A stretch of 64,000 bases of DNA from Epiperipatus broadwayi (GCA_028023455.1 JAQFVV010000181.1:1184001-1248000); one strand, 5' to 3'. Shown: positions 23,876 to 36,700, counted from the first letter of the stretch. Notes: generated by a model from the sequence alone, not told the origin. A program made the numbers and translations.

Positions 23876-25160
23876 TTACATTCAAATGTCAGACTTTCAA
23901 GCTAATTATGCATGCGCTTTTGCGAGTGTTAATACTAATAAATGAATACTTTCCTCTTCAATACAAGATATAGTATTTATGCAAGAATAAAATGAATCCA
24001 CTTATTCCTCAAATGCTTATATATGAGCAAATCTGAAGTACTCGCAAGGAAAGTGTGAGGATGGATCACTCACTTTAAATTACTATATACGATATCTGAA
24101 TGAATGTCGTCAGTGAAATTGTCTAGAATTTATTAAACATCACTCTAACTGAAACTTAATCATATGTAAATAAGCACTTATTTTTATGTAGCGCATGTTT
24201 ACAATTGTATTACATTCAAATATCAGCCTTTCAAGCTAATTGTGCATGCACTTTTGCGAGTGTTAATAATAATAAATGCTTTCCTCTCCAATACAAGATA
24301 TAGTATTTATGCAGGAATAAAATGAATCCACTTATTCCTACAACTCAAATGCTTATATATGAGCAAATCTAAATTCTAGACAATTTCACCGTCATTCATT
24401 CAGACATCGTATATAGCAGGGGTGGGCAAATAGCAGCCCGAGGGCCACATGCGGCCCTCTAAGAGTTTTTATAGTTTTTATACGGTCCTCCAAGACAATC
24501 GGGAAAATCCATCTTGAACTGAGATTTCCTTCCTGTGCACGACCGAAGATTCATCTATTATTTTCCACTAGGATGGCCACATCAATACACATGCACAGTG
24601 TAGATACTATGTGCAGGGCCTTTCCAGTTGATCTACTTAATTTCAATTTTGTCTTTGCATTAGCAAATATATACATTTCCAACTTTAGTGACACCATGAA
24701 CCCTCTGAAAAATCGGTGATGAATGTCATGTCTTTAATGAAGAATGGACAAACAAATATTTCCTTGGTAATACAGGGAATAAAGCAGTGTGTTTATTGCA
24801 TCATGAAAAAAAGGTGTGACCCTCCGCCTTTGCTTTTACAAAGTGGCCCCCGATGCGGCCCTCCACCAATCTCTGTGGCCCTCGAGCCAAAACAATTGCC
24901 CACCCCTGGTATATAGTAATTTAAAGTGAGTGATCCATCCTCATGCTTTCCTTGCCAGTACTTCAGATTTGCTCATATATAAGCATTTGAATTGGTGATT
25001 CATTTTATTCCTGCATAAATACTATATCTTGTATTGGAGAGAGAAAATTCATTTATTATTATTAACACTTGCAAAAGCGCATGCACAATTAGCTTGAAAG
25101 GCTGATATTTGAATGTAATACAATTGTAAACATGCGCTATATAAAAATAAATGCTTATTT
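23876..25160. repeat. Palindromic repeat complex split by a hAT MITE
   Basis: A block containing ctttcaagctaattNtgcat, tttgcgagtgttaata and gatatagtatttatgcagg appears twice in plus orientation (23890-24060 and 24220-24370) and once inverted (24930-25140). The same block forms the arms of the clean palindrome at 37826-38250. A second inner inverted pair (around atctgaatgaatg at 24100 and attcattcagacatcg at 24392) shows repeated folding or template switching. The hAT MITE at 24417-24908 interrupts it. Confidence 0.7.
24417..24908 (+). mobile_element. hAT (Charlie-like) non-autonomous element
   Basis: Terminal inverted repeats CAGGGGTGGGCAA and TTGCCCACCCCTG are flanked by a perfect 8-bp duplication GTATATAG (24409-24416 and 24909-24916), exactly the hAT pattern. 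At 24720-24820 the plus strand can be read as HVFNEEWTNKYF then GNKAVCLLHHEKK, which resembles the N-terminal segment of GTF2IRD2/ZBED-type hAT transposases. The catalytic region is absent, so this 492-bp element is an internal-deletion derivative. Confidence 0.9.
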
Positions 25161-26451
25161 AAATATAAAAAATTAGTAAAAATCCTTTAGTCATACTATT
25201 TACTATTTTCCATTTAACACCCCCCCGTAATCTAAATATTCTTTTTTATTTGAAGCTCTTAGCAATATCTTTAATTTCAAATGTTTTTTTTTTTTTTTAA
25301 GAACGTCTCACAGGACTCTTAATTAAATTACTGTCCTCTTTCGTTTGGTGTAATGACTTAGAAAGATAATAGAATCGGGAATTCAAAATCCAGGAATCGA
25401 AGACCCGCCCTATCATTTCCGGTGCAAGAACTTCTTATCAATAAACTGTAAGATTAGTTCCCGTAGAAATCAATAAATATATATTTAAATTTCTTAATAC
25501 TTCACTTTGATAAATATTTAAAAAGTATCATTTCCAATAATTTTAAATTTATATTAGCAACTATATTGCAAACTAATTTTATTATATATCTAATTACTGA
25601 CTAATTTAAAAAAAAATATCATAATCACTTATGAAAGACATTGATTATTATCAATTTGTGTTAGATTTAATTTTCATTTCTTGTTAGAATAATTCTGTAT
25701 TAAGATTCAAATTGCATTTTCTTACTTTCTGAAAAGTTTGGTAATGAAATTTAAGCATTTCTCAAAGCTTGGACAAAAACACTTCTTTCAAACAAGAAGC
25801 TGTAAATCAATGTCTTTTATATTTGGAAAATTCTTTACTTTGTGTAAAAAAAAAAAAATCAATATCAAACAGCATAGTGAATGCTGATTTTCGTTAAAAA
25901 AAAAACATACAATTTATATATATACTTAAACTTATACATTTGTAAAAATGGAATATTAAAATTTCTTTTAAAAATATTTGCTGTCAAAATCTTGTAATAT
26001 ATAAATGTTTATTTTTAATATCCCCCCCCCCTCCGTCAAATATAAATTTTATTTACGGGTATATTTTATTAATATAGTACATATATAGAAAATCTAATAA
26101 TGAAACATTTGAAAAAAGTGCACATTTACTAATGTACTTTAGTTTATATGTATTTTTAATATTTAACTGATTTTTTAAAAAGTAAATACAAAGGGATGTG
26201 CATATATACATAAAGAGGATGGCTATAATAAAAAAAAGAAAATTTTCTACTTCCTTTTAAAAAAGTTGTAAATGGTGTGATAAATAAGATATACAGAGAA
26301 CAGAATTACAAATAAGAAGATGAAAATAAAAGTCCAATTGCAACATAAATAAAAATACACTTAAAAAAATTAAAAACTCAAATTTACATTACATAAACTT
26401 TATTATGTTTTAGAAACTGTAACTAGTTATATAAAAATTACTTTCTATTGT
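25161..26451. other. Unassigned AT-rich DNA
   Basis: Only low-complexity runs (poly-T at 25285, poly-A at 25847, poly-C at 26022) were noted. No coding or terminal-repeat structure is supported. Confidence 0.3.
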
Positions 26452-27231
26452 GTACAGCCACCATGAGTATTGCAAATGAGGTAAAGATGAACAGATAAGC
26501 AAAAATAAATACGACACAAATAATTTTGATTAGCTAATAATTAACGTTTATTTGGCCAATTCAGTCCTAAAATAACAATAGCAAGTAGTTGGTTGCAGAC
26601 GGTTGGGGGTTCGCGTCCCGGCCGATGCTATGACATATGAAAAATAAAACAAAAATAACACATATATGCAGGTTTACAAAATAATACTAAGGCCGATGTG
26701 ACCTGCAAATTTTCTAGGTCCACTTTGGAACCTTCAGTAATGGAATTCACTTGGTGCTCCGTTATTCTCTTCTGCACTTGTACATCAGCCTTTTATATGT
26801 CCTTAGTTCACAACATGAAGCAGCTCCAAAGATGCGAGTATGTGCATATGCTTTTATCCTGTTCTAGATCATTTCCAGATAGCAATGCTATAATCTTACC
26901 TCTGCACATCATGAAAATGTCTACATCCAGACTATCAATCTAATTACTTATAATGATATTTCTATTTTTGAAACAGGAATAATTCATTTAATTATAATCT
27001 GCTTAATTGATCCATAAATTTATATAATTCTCTAATCATTAATTAAACACAAAATATTTTCTACTAATGAAAATATCTACACGCACTAAGCTGAAATATT
27101 TCATTTTAATTAAATATATACCCCCCCCCCTTATTATTTAATCCTCATAAGTATTATTTCTAAATATAAAACAATTCTGCATTATTTCTAACATAGCACA
27201 ATTTAGCCTTTTTTACGTTATTTCTAAACAG
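26452..27231 (-). repeat. 3' LTR of a decayed Gypsy element (left copy)
   Basis: It matches the right copy at 29620-31878 in the same orientation across its whole length: tgtacagccaccatgagtat against tgtattgccaccacgagtac at the outer end, gatgtgacctg and 'gaaccttcagt.gtggaattcac' in the middle, and catagcacaattta then tttctaaaca at the inner end. It is about 780 bp, starts TG and ends CA. A SINE is inserted at 26580-26655. The enclosed coding remnants are minus-strand, so this is the 3' LTR. Confidence 0.65.
26580..26655 (+). mobile_element. tRNA-derived SINE, 5' truncated, inside the LTR
   Basis: It holds B box GGTTCGCGTCC and the family end ggccgatgctatgacatatg with an A-rich tail. A candidate AAAATAACA duplication flanks it, and the right LTR has the empty site (aaaataacaatg near 29728), which supports insertion here. 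Confidence 0.7.
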
Positions 27232-27429
27232 CACAACCTCATTGATTTCAGAAATTATGGATTCTGGTTCTTTCCAGGTTCTTAGTGATCCATGTAATTG
27301 CATATCATTTCTAATTGTATTATTTCCCTATTCATTTTCATTGTTTCAGGTTTTCAATGTACATTGGAATGTCTGGTATAACAGTATTTTCAATTTGGTT
27401 GGGTTTTTTCTCTTAATCACTTAACAGGA

Positions 27430-28540
27430 TTTATATGTCTCTATATAACTTTTCCTATTTAAATTTTGATGATTGTGATTTCCATGGATAGGTGTTCTTT
27501 AATTAGACTTTTCATACAGTATTTTCTGATGACATCTCTATTCCAAACCCTTTCTCCCTCAACATAGTAATTTTCCATAGCATAGTGTCTAATTCAAACT
27601 TATCACCTGGGTGAATTAGCATCAGTTTTGTGGGAAAAAAAATTCCAAACATGATCTCAGCTGGGAATATGTCAGTACTAGTCAAAGACTACAGTGCTGA
27701 TACAAAAGGGCTATATACAAAGTTTCTTGAATACTCATAGTTCATTCCTTTCATATTTTGCATGGTCTTTACTGCAATGACATTTGACTCTGGATGATAT
27801 GGTGCCACAGAGATGTCTAATTCCCTATTTTTTTTAGAAATTCCTCAAATTTATTGGATGTAAAACTAATGTCACTATCTAAAACCATCTCAGGGAAATC
27901 ATGGAAAAAGCATATTTCATTGATTTACAATGTTTTCTTCAGTACTAGTGTTCTTTACAATCCTATATTCAGCCTATTTTGAATGTATCAATGATCACCA
28001 TGAAAATATACATATGGAGCGGTCCAGTATGATCAATAAAAATGTGGCTCCAAGAATTTTCAACCAATGGCAAAACTATATATTTTTTCTCTGGTACCTT
28101 TGTGGTTCATTGATATTTGTCATACACTTTCAAAAAATATTCTATTTCTTTATTAATAACACGCCACCATACCTAATTATGGGTGATTGCCTTAAGTTAT
28201 ACATCAGGATAACCTTGGTGAATCAGTTATAAAATCTGAGGATAACAGCTACTTGATAGTAACAACCTATCATCCACTAACATGCTTCCTTTATTTACAG
28301 TTTTTCACTTACATTCTATATTGACTTATAAAGTAGTTTGGAGTGACAACTAAGTGAGTCTTTACAGATACATATGATTAGCAGTTTATATCGTTTATCA
28401 GCTTTTGTCCAACTTGTTACTTTTCTTTTGCTGTCTATTACTTCAGCATTCCATTTATCTATATAGTTAATGACTGTTTTAATTTTCTCTGGTTCTGACT
28501 TAATTGGAACTATTGGAAGTTCATTCATGTGTTTATTACA
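27430..28540 (-). pseudogene. Ty3/Gypsy integrase remnant
   Basis: Minus-strand frames with many stops show, in order from 28530 downward: MNELPIVPIKSEPEKIK and a linker typical of the RNase H-integrase junction; a decayed zinc-binding/'H-P-G' region near 28180-28260; the core start GPLHMYIFMVIIDTFK-like (first Asp region near 28010); FPEMVLDSDISFTSNKFEEF at about 27850-27905, corresponding to the family block around the second catalytic Asp (D at 27871-27873) and 'FTS.EF'; and a C-terminal stretch (HPGDKFELDTM-like) near 27610. Internal stops and frameshifts are numerous, so no product is expected. It lies between the two LTRs. Confidence 0.65.
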
Positions 28541-28559
28541 TCCCCCCTTTTAAAATTTC

Positions 28560-29000
28560 AATACTAGCACATTCATAATCCAGATATTTTTAATTTTACA
28601 TTTTTGTTCATTTCTTTTGGGAAAGGTGGTTAAGCCACTAAATTCCCCTTCAATCTACATACTCTTTCTAAATGGTCCATGCTTCACAGATTCTATAATG
28701 CTCCCTATTCCATTCACACTTCTGTACCATGCCCTCTTTCCTACCATAACAATAACAAACTAACTCCTTCAAAACACTATTAACAGACTGATTTTTACTC
28801 CATTTTCTTTATGATTACATTACTTTCACCATTATTACCAAAATTTAAAAATTCTTTCAAATGGTCTAATAAACTGTTCAAGTGCTATTTTAATTTTTAT
28901 CACCTTCTCATAAGTTAAATCTCCAAAGGTCAGCCTTTTTTTATTTATGCTTATTATGGAATATCACCCAAATTATTTGAGTAGTGTGTCCTCAATACTG
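28560..29000 (-). pseudogene. Gypsy gag remnant with zinc-knuckle trace
   Basis: Minus-strand peptides LTFGDLTYEKVIKIKIALEQ (28860-28945) and, further on, CYCYGRKEGMVQKCEWNREH with a following HYRICEAW segment (28660-28760) resemble the end of a retrotransposon capsid and a CCHC zinc knuckle array. The position is right for gag (upstream of integrase on the minus strand), but almost nothing lies between it and the integrase, so protease, reverse transcriptase and most of RNase H have been lost. The assignment is weaker than that for integrase. Confidence 0.45.
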
Positions 29001-29850
29001 CCTCCATGTTTACAACCTTTAGTAAACTCCCTCAATGCTGATCATAATTATGTAAACATTACCCCTTACCTTGCTATCTATTTCTAGAATGTATCCATGC
29101 TACATGTTTTGAAGGCTGAATACTAAAAGATATTTAATTTTTTCACAATTATTGCATATGAAAACTTCTTATGGTCATCATGGTATCATAGCCAATTTCA
29201 ATTACATTTTGCTAAACATAACATAGCAATGTGGCAAATTTAATGGGATTACTGGAAGTTCTGTTTATAAAAAAGTTTTTCTATCATCTTAAGGTAAATT
29301 TCCAAAGTTCTATTTACATTAAACTCACTTATTGTTATTTGCAGTACAGACATCATTTTATTACCCTAACCTCAAATACGGCAAGTAATATGTCTTTTAT
29401 ATATGCAACCCGTGAAAATCTTCGTATCAACATATATATATACACAATTACTTAGATTTGTTCACTAGCTAACTTCTCTTTAGGCTTTGTGAGTTAGTTT
29501 TCTAATTACAAGATTGAAATCTATAAATGACTACAACAGTTTCTAGTAATGAGATTGAATCCTATCATTGATTTATGAGTCAAAACTTATCCCGTCACTG
29601 ATTGCACCAATTTTCTACTGTGTATTGCCACCACGAGTACTGCAATCATGCTAAAAGTGGACAAGCAGAAATAAATATTACACAAATAATTTTGATTATC
29701 TAATAACTGATGTTTATTTGGTTAATAAAATAACAATGTAAAAAGTAATATTAAAATAACATAATATATGGCTATGAAAACTTACAAGATAATAATGAAG
29801 CTGTGCTTTCCTAAAGGTTTGTGATGATCGTGTTTGAGTTGTCCTTATAT

Positions 29851-31050
29851 GTTGGACTATTTCCATAATCTAAAATGAGTATTGAATGTCTTTAGAAAAA
29901 AATAACTTTATTTAAATATTCCAATTACATTCAACTGTTAGTAATAGCATATGGGTTAGTATATGTACGTTTTAAGAGGTATTATTATTCTCCCTTTTTC
30001 TTCAGGTGTTGCTGGCTTGAATGATTTTCATTACACTAACATGGGAATCAAAGACCCTTAGATTTTGAGTATTGAATTTTAAGGTAACATTTTAATCAAC
30101 TGAGCCATCCTGACAAATGCAACAATCAGTAGAAATTTCATTTACCCATCTATGAGGTTCCTCCTGATTTCTCCACTTTTTCCTAAGAGCAAAGTTGAAT
30201 AGTGGTTTCCATACATTATGTATAGTCACACTAGGTCGACTTATGGGATTGTTTGCCATTGTCATGTGTGCAGCTTTTTAAAATTTTATTCTTTGTATAT
30301 ATTTTTGTATTTTCCCAATTTGACATATGGTCATTGGTACATATATGATCTGATACCTTAGACTCATCTGTTTTCTTTCTTCTAATCATCAGTTTGTGTT
30401 CTTGCAAGCACTTTTCAATGGGATGACTGGTCTCACCAATTTATCTTCTTCCAGTCATCCCACTGAAAAATGCTTGCAAGAACACAAACTGATGATTAGA
30501 ATAGAAAAAAAACAGATATGTCTAAGATAGCAAATCATGTATGTACCAATAAACATGTTTTATTGGGAAAATACAAAAATATTGAATAGAGAATAAAAGG
30601 TACAAAGAAGAAAATTTAAAGAAGCTGCACACATGACAATGGCAAACAATCCCATAAGTCAACCTAGTGTGACTATACATAATGTATGGAAACCATTATT
30701 CAACTTTGCTCTTAGGAAAAAGTGGAGAAATCAGAAGGAGCCTTATAGATGGGTAAATGAAATTTCTACTGATTGTTGTGTTTGTCAGAATGGCTCAGCT
30801 GGTTAGAATGTTACCTTAAAATTCAATACTCAAGTATCTAAGAGTGCAGGTTTGATTCCCATGCTAGTACTGTCACAGATCAGGCCAGCAACATCTGAAG
30901 AAGTGGGAAAAATAATATCTCTTGAAACATTGTGCATATACTAACCTGTGTGCATTACTAACAGTTGAATGTATTTAGAATATTTAAATAAAATTACATT
31001 TTTCTAAAGACATCCAATACTCATATTAGATTATGGAAATAGTCCAACAT
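29851..31050. repeat. 1.2-kb palindrome with tRNA-like and hammerhead-like segments
   Basis: The arms 29851-30447 and 30458-31050 are inverted copies (tgttggactatttccataat left; attatggaaatagtccaaca right; centre near 30452). The plus-strand right arm has a tRNA-like A box (TGGCTCAGCTGG, 30792) and B box (GGTTTGATTCC, 30849), then CATCTGAAGAAG...TTGAAACATTG (30893-30933). The same family, ending in ggaaatagtccaacat, is at 51925-52512. The arms differ by scattered substitutions and small indels, so the palindrome is not an assembly artefact of identical copies. Confidence 0.8.
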
Positions 31051-31344
31051 TTAAATATAATAATAAAGCTGATGTGACCTGTAAAAGTTCTTATGTCCAT
31101 TTTTGAACCTTCAGTGGTGGAATTCACTGGGTATTCCATTGTCTTCTACACTCATATTTGAGCATTGCATTTGTTCTTAGTTCATTACATGAAGCATTTT
31201 CAAGTATGCGCCTATGTGCATGTATATATTGAATCCGTGTGCATGTACTTTTATTATGTTCCAGATCATTCTCAGGTAGCAATGATATAATCTTATAATT
31301 CTGCATACTATGCCTAGATTGAGATTATCTTTCTTTATATCTAG

Positions 31345-31600
31345 AGATAGCGATGCCATCAATAGAAAAGACTCTTGCTACAAAATATCCAAGAAATAGA
31401 ATGCGTAATCATTTCATTTGCATAAATTTGCATCACTCCGAGTCAATTTATTATAGTTTGTAATGCGGCTATGATTATGAGGGCTTTGACCCTTGAAAGC
31501 GCTTAGCCATTTAATGGAATAGATATTAAAATAAAAAATAATAATATATATTTTCTTTATTTGTTTTTAGCTTTGTGTGCTTGTGCGTGTTAGCGCATTT
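31345..31600 (+). repeat. Single-sided member of the GAAAGCGCTTAGCC repeat family
   Basis: It contains gcgatgccatcaatag, ctatgattatgagggc and ccttgaaagcgcttagcc. AGGG (31480-31483) pairs with CCCT (31490-31493) just before TGAAAG. Close relatives with both arms are at 41374-41692 and 60360-60568. Confidence 0.6.
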
Positions 31601-31878
31601 TATATATTTTGATTATCAATCTATGTTATTTCTATACTTGGAACAGGAACAATTATTTTAATTATAATCAGCTTAATTAACTAATCTCTAATTTATTTAG
31701 ATCTTTAACCATTAATTAAACACAAATAGTTTCTACTAACTAAAATATCTAAGCATACTTATCTGAAATATTTTACTTTAATTAAACATATATAACTTTT
31801 CTTTTTCCGTTATTTAACTCTCATAAATATTATTTTTAAACATAGCACAATTTAGTTCTTTTCATATTATTTCTAAAC

Positions 31879-33200
31879 AAAGTACTTTACGATACATTTT
31901 TAATATAAAATGTGATGCTACTTTTTATTAGAGATTAATATAAATCAATTGTAAGCTGCTCTTGGAGACAATCAAGTGTCCATTGCTAGTGTCCTTTGTC
32001 AGCTCTTGATTATTTAATAAATATATATAAACAATAAATAAACTTATACATAATTAGAAAAGGGCAAAAAATAAAGAAATGTGTGTTTTTAGTAGACATA
32101 ACATAATAAAATTAATATTTTATTTAATAATACTATTAAAACAATAAAGTGTTTTGTCTTTTTAACGTATGAGATTATGAAATATAAAAATCTATGGATT
32201 GAAGACAAATAGTAATAAAATGATGCGTCTCTCTATATAAAACAAATATTATCAACATTCTTTGCAAATTCTTCCCTTGTTTGTAATTTATAACAGAAAT
32301 AGGACTAAAAGATTTTAGGTGACTATTATTTTTGATATGCTAAAATAATAATTCTTATTGAATATATATATATAAATTGTAAACTGATTCCAAAATCTAT
32401 CATCATGAAGTGGTCAAAAAAACACACCTGGGCTAACTGATTATATTTTAACCAATATTATCTACCAAATCAAATTTCAATGTTTCTGCTAAAAAAATAC
32501 TTAACTAAAATAACAAAATATAAACGATTACACACTTTTTATTGTACCTTAGAACTATTGTTAAAAACATTATAATATTCATCCAAACTCAAACTAAATG
32601 CCACTATCATACTGCAAAATAACAATACTAATAATTAATAAACAAAAAGATAAAAAGTGTTTAAAAAAATATATGTTTTGCAAAAAAAAAAGAACGATTT
32701 ATAAATTTTAAGTCAAAGATTAAATTATACATTTCCCTACTTTTTATTTATATTTTTTCAGCATTGTGATTTTCTAAAGTAGTATTTCCCAAAGTGTTCC
32801 AGAAAAAGATATGAAATTTAATGTAAGTCTCTTATGATTTTAAATGCTGAAACATATTTGAAAACATGTTGAAACATGTTTGAACATATTGGGAGAGTGA
32901 TCTCCATATGCCCAATGCTGATCATAATATTAACAGTTGTTAGCAATGTGTTGGTTTTGCAGCTGAACATATATTATTTATGATAATACATGTATTATTT
33001 TTCTTAAATATGGCAAAAAAAGAAGTGGAATTGTTCTCTGGAAAGGAAATTGTAGTAAATATTTCTGCCACTTAATACCTTTTGTGAGGACCCTTGTATC
33101 AGTCTGCCAACTGTTGTTATCAAGAGAAGTCATATTGCAGCATATGATATATAAATTTTTAAATATGTCTCACTCATTTGTCGATTTCTGTAATAGCTGA
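31879..33200. other. Unassigned AT-rich DNA
   Basis: No coding, RNA or terminal-repeat structure seen. Confidence 0.3.
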
Positions 33201-33214
33201 AAAGTTGGAACGTG

Positions 33215-33780
33215 ATATTATTTTGTTAGGAAAAATGGCAGGAGAAACCATTATATGCATGAAACAACTTACAAACAAACTGCTCTGATGAAAACACAAG
33301 TTTATGAGTGATTTAATGAAAATGTCAAATTCACCATATCCCAAAAAACATGGTAAAATCCAATGTCAAGACGAAGCTGATTTAATTTTTTTTGGATGCA
33401 AACAGCATTGTCCACTCAGAATTTGTTGATAATGACAAGACATTTTACCTACAAGTTGAGAAAAGTTTGTTAATGCTATAAAATCGAAAATGTATGTGGC
33501 AAAGTGGGAAGTCCACAAACTTACCATGACAATGCACTGACACATAGTCTTGAGTATGGTACAAAATTTAATTAAAAACAGCACGACTCAGATTATCTAT
33601 CAACTATATTCAACTGATTTTGTTTTGTGTAATTTATTTTTATTCCCCTGAAAGAAAAAATACCTAAAAAAAAAAAGTTTTGCAGACTAAGAAGTGGAGA
33701 AAAACTGGTGGAGGCATTAAAAGGCATGGAAAACTCATTTAGACTAGTGTACTGCATCAAATGGACAAATAAATACACAA
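33215..33780 (+). pseudogene. mariner transposase remnant
   Basis: Plus-strand traces in shifting frames run in the right order for a mariner transposase: KTQVYE then a stop and FNENV (helix-turn-helix region, near 33293); LDANSIVHSEFVDNDKTFYL (33395-33455), matching the family 'HHEFLPxGxTVNxxYY' block after the first catalytic Asp; YHDNALTHS (33520-33548), the 'HDNA(R/P)xH' block with the second Asp; and a 'CNLFLFP' then LRSGEKLVEALKG segment (33625-33730), matching the 'DFFLFP' and C-terminal helices. A large internal piece between the HTH and the catalytic core is missing, and the final 'CDYxxF' Asp is not preserved. Confidence 0.7.
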
Positions 33781-33799
33781 TTTTTTATTAGATAATTCT

Positions 33800-36700
33800 G
33801 ATTATTTTTGGGTGCTCCCTCCTAAGTTTATTATTTATAATAAACCTTTATAGGCATTTTTTACTATTTTATTAAAATAGATGTAAATTTTGTGAAAGAA
33901 TTTTTTTTTTATTTTTAGATTTTTTTTATTTTTATAATGATTACAATTTTTTTTTATTATAATGAATTTGTAATTCAAAGTTCTAAAAATGTCAAAGTTA
34001 TTAAAACATAATTTTACTGTACATTCATTAGCTTGTTTGCTATTTTCATGTGTTGTTTTAAATACCTAAAATTTGAAAATAAATTTGTTTTATTTTCTTA
34101 ATTTTTATATTTAATTGCTTAATTTATTTATTATTAATCTACCTATCTTATAATCAAATGTATCTCATTAAAATTTTCATGATTTGGGAAAGTAATTCAT
34201 CATATGAAAAATTTGGGAAATATTGCTCTAAAGCAATCACGAAAAGCTTTATAAAGCATGCTAGTTTTTTTTTTTAAACAAAAATCAAAATGTTTTGTTT
34301 CATATTCATACACATACAACAAAAAAAAGAAACATAATTTATTCTATTGCTCACAATACAGATTAAAATATGCTAATAAAGTTTGTTCACATTTGAATTT
34401 GACATGATATAAATGATCTCTGATATCTTCCACAAAATATAATCCTACATATAGAGGTAATAAATGATAACACAAATTCTAGATAGCCTATTGTAAAGCT
34501 AGGGCAGAGTCAACAATATTTTACAGTCCATGCAACAATTTATACCTTATGAATTTACGTGTCATGCAAATTCTGTGCTACTATTCAATTTTCATATAAA
34601 CTACAGTTGAAACGGTCAGTTTCATTCATCTGCCCGTTTCACTTATTTTACCCACACATCTATCCATATGCCAGGCTTAAACCCTCTCTGAGTACCCATT
34701 TAAACAACCTCGAATCACTATATATACAGAATCACGTGTATATATATATATATATGGGAATGATAAGTCTGTAATTTAATAGTATACGTGTATATTACAG
34801 ATATGTATCCATTTTATAAGTATTTCTAATTTAAGAAATATTTTAGTTTAAATTATTGTTATGTTATTGGTATATATTACAGATATGTATATTCATTTTA
34901 TAAATATTTCTAGTTTAAGAAATATTTTAGTTAAATTATTTAGCCAATTTTATTGCAGTATTATTGAAATCGCATATGTATATTTCCTGTTATTCTGCAT
35001 GTATGGTTATAAAATTAGTCTATACTAATTATCAAACAACTTTTATTTGTTACTGGTAAACAGATCTTAAAGTAGGTCATGCATTGGTCCTAAAATAGTG
35101 TGATCTTGATTTTGTAAATATAAAATGTGAATAACAAAATTCCAGGAAAACAAAATCTAAATTACTTGTTGTAATTAAAAATGTGTTTCTAAAATAAATA
35201 AATGGGTTTTTCTACTAGTTGTAACTATTACATATGTTTTGCTAAAATAAATAAATGGACTTTTCAGCTACGTACAAGCTCATAAAAATTAACAGGTGGC
35301 CAGAGTTTGAAAAATATAAATACTAAAAGATTTGTCACCAAAGGATTCGATCATATATATAAGTGAGTTGTAAGCAGAACCTACGCCCATTTTATCTTCA
35401 AAATGGTCGAGTAGAACTGCAATAACTCACCTCTCAGCCCTTAGCCGAGAAATGGAAAGACTTTGGTCCGATAAAATGTAATGCTGTACACCAGCAAAGC
35501 GAAGCAGCCTGTGGAAAATCTCTATTAACTTTAAATCATTGTCAAAAGTATCAACTTAATATCCTCCCAAGTGCTCCAGAATTAATTGCAATGGAAACAA
35601 CTGAATGGTAAATTTTCTCTCAGAACTCTGTTTATAAACTGTGACTTTCAATTCTTTCTTTTAAAAACTAGCTATTTATTAAATCTGCCTTTCCCAAAAA
35701 CCTTTACTAAAATCTACAAAGAAGATTGTTAAATGCTAAATTTTGCCTGATTGTAAAACTTGAATTCTCCTTTAAAATGTAACACTAGAATTCTCTTTTA
35801 AAATGTAAAACTCTAATAATCTATTTTAAACTAAATGTATAATTTTCTGCTGTCCTTTTATGCCTATTTCTAAATCTATTCAATTTATTCAATGATTTTA
35901 TCATTTTAATATTATATATATTCAATACGCCAAATGACTCGAAACTGCAAGTATTTATAAATATAATTTTAGCTTATCGATCTGCGAAGATAATTTCAAA
36001 TCTTCGCTATAATAAATATTAAATAATTGAATTATTATTTTTCTTTCTCACTCGCTGTTTCGAGATCATATTATTATTTTACTGATTAATTTTTGGGTAT
36101 TAAAATCTAATAAAGAGTCATTATCTAGTTAAGATTGTAGTTTGTTTAATTTTAGTTATGAATTATAACTATTTATACATGTAACTCCTACATCATAGGA
36201 ACTAGCCACAGAGATATCCTCCAAGCATATTTTAATGTTTTATTCGTAATTATCCCGCAAATATGCTTTGTCTTCCTTAGATTTATATATGTTGAGATGC
36301 AGGTGATAATATTAAACTAGGTTACTAATTAATTTAGTCCCTAAATAGTATATTTGAAATACTAAATTTGAGAACTGGATTGTATAGATATGCAAATAGA
36401 TGCTATCTAATTTTAAGGCATGCTAATATAAATTTACATATTTGCATTATATATATGTATAAGTTGCAGATGTGTCCTTACAAAGTACGCAATGTACAAT
36501 TGTCTGCTTGCTGCATGATTATTGACGAGTTGCTGGTGGAGTTCACTCTCATCCACTTTAGTTCGGGTTAAAGCACACACTTTTAGAACTAGGGCACAAG
36601 GACCTACATTATTCATAATGCTTATCCGACTCCCTGAACTACTAATGTTCATATTCATAGCAAGTTGAGCGGTTTTAGGACAAACCGAGTCTTTGAGACT

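Larger units (their letters stand above)
29620..31878 (-). repeat. 5' LTR of the decayed Gypsy element (right copy), interrupted
   Basis: It matches the left LTR but is expanded to about 2.26 kb by a 1.2-kb palindrome (29851-31050) and a smaller repeat (31345-31600). Immediately left of it, the minus strand reads TGGTGCAATCAGTGACGG a few bases past the LTR end, a plausible tRNA primer-binding site because it starts TGG. No matched tRNA could be assigned by eye. Confidence 0.6.

Noticed and set aside
23876-25160. Possible CRISPR-like repeat array
   Set aside because: Repeats are long, few, inverted and shared with a palindrome elsewhere. The sequence is eukaryotic transposon debris.
30790-30870. 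Possible functional tRNA gene
   Set aside because: A- and B-box-like sequences are present, but the acceptor and anticodon stems do not pair and the unit is part of a palindromic repeat.
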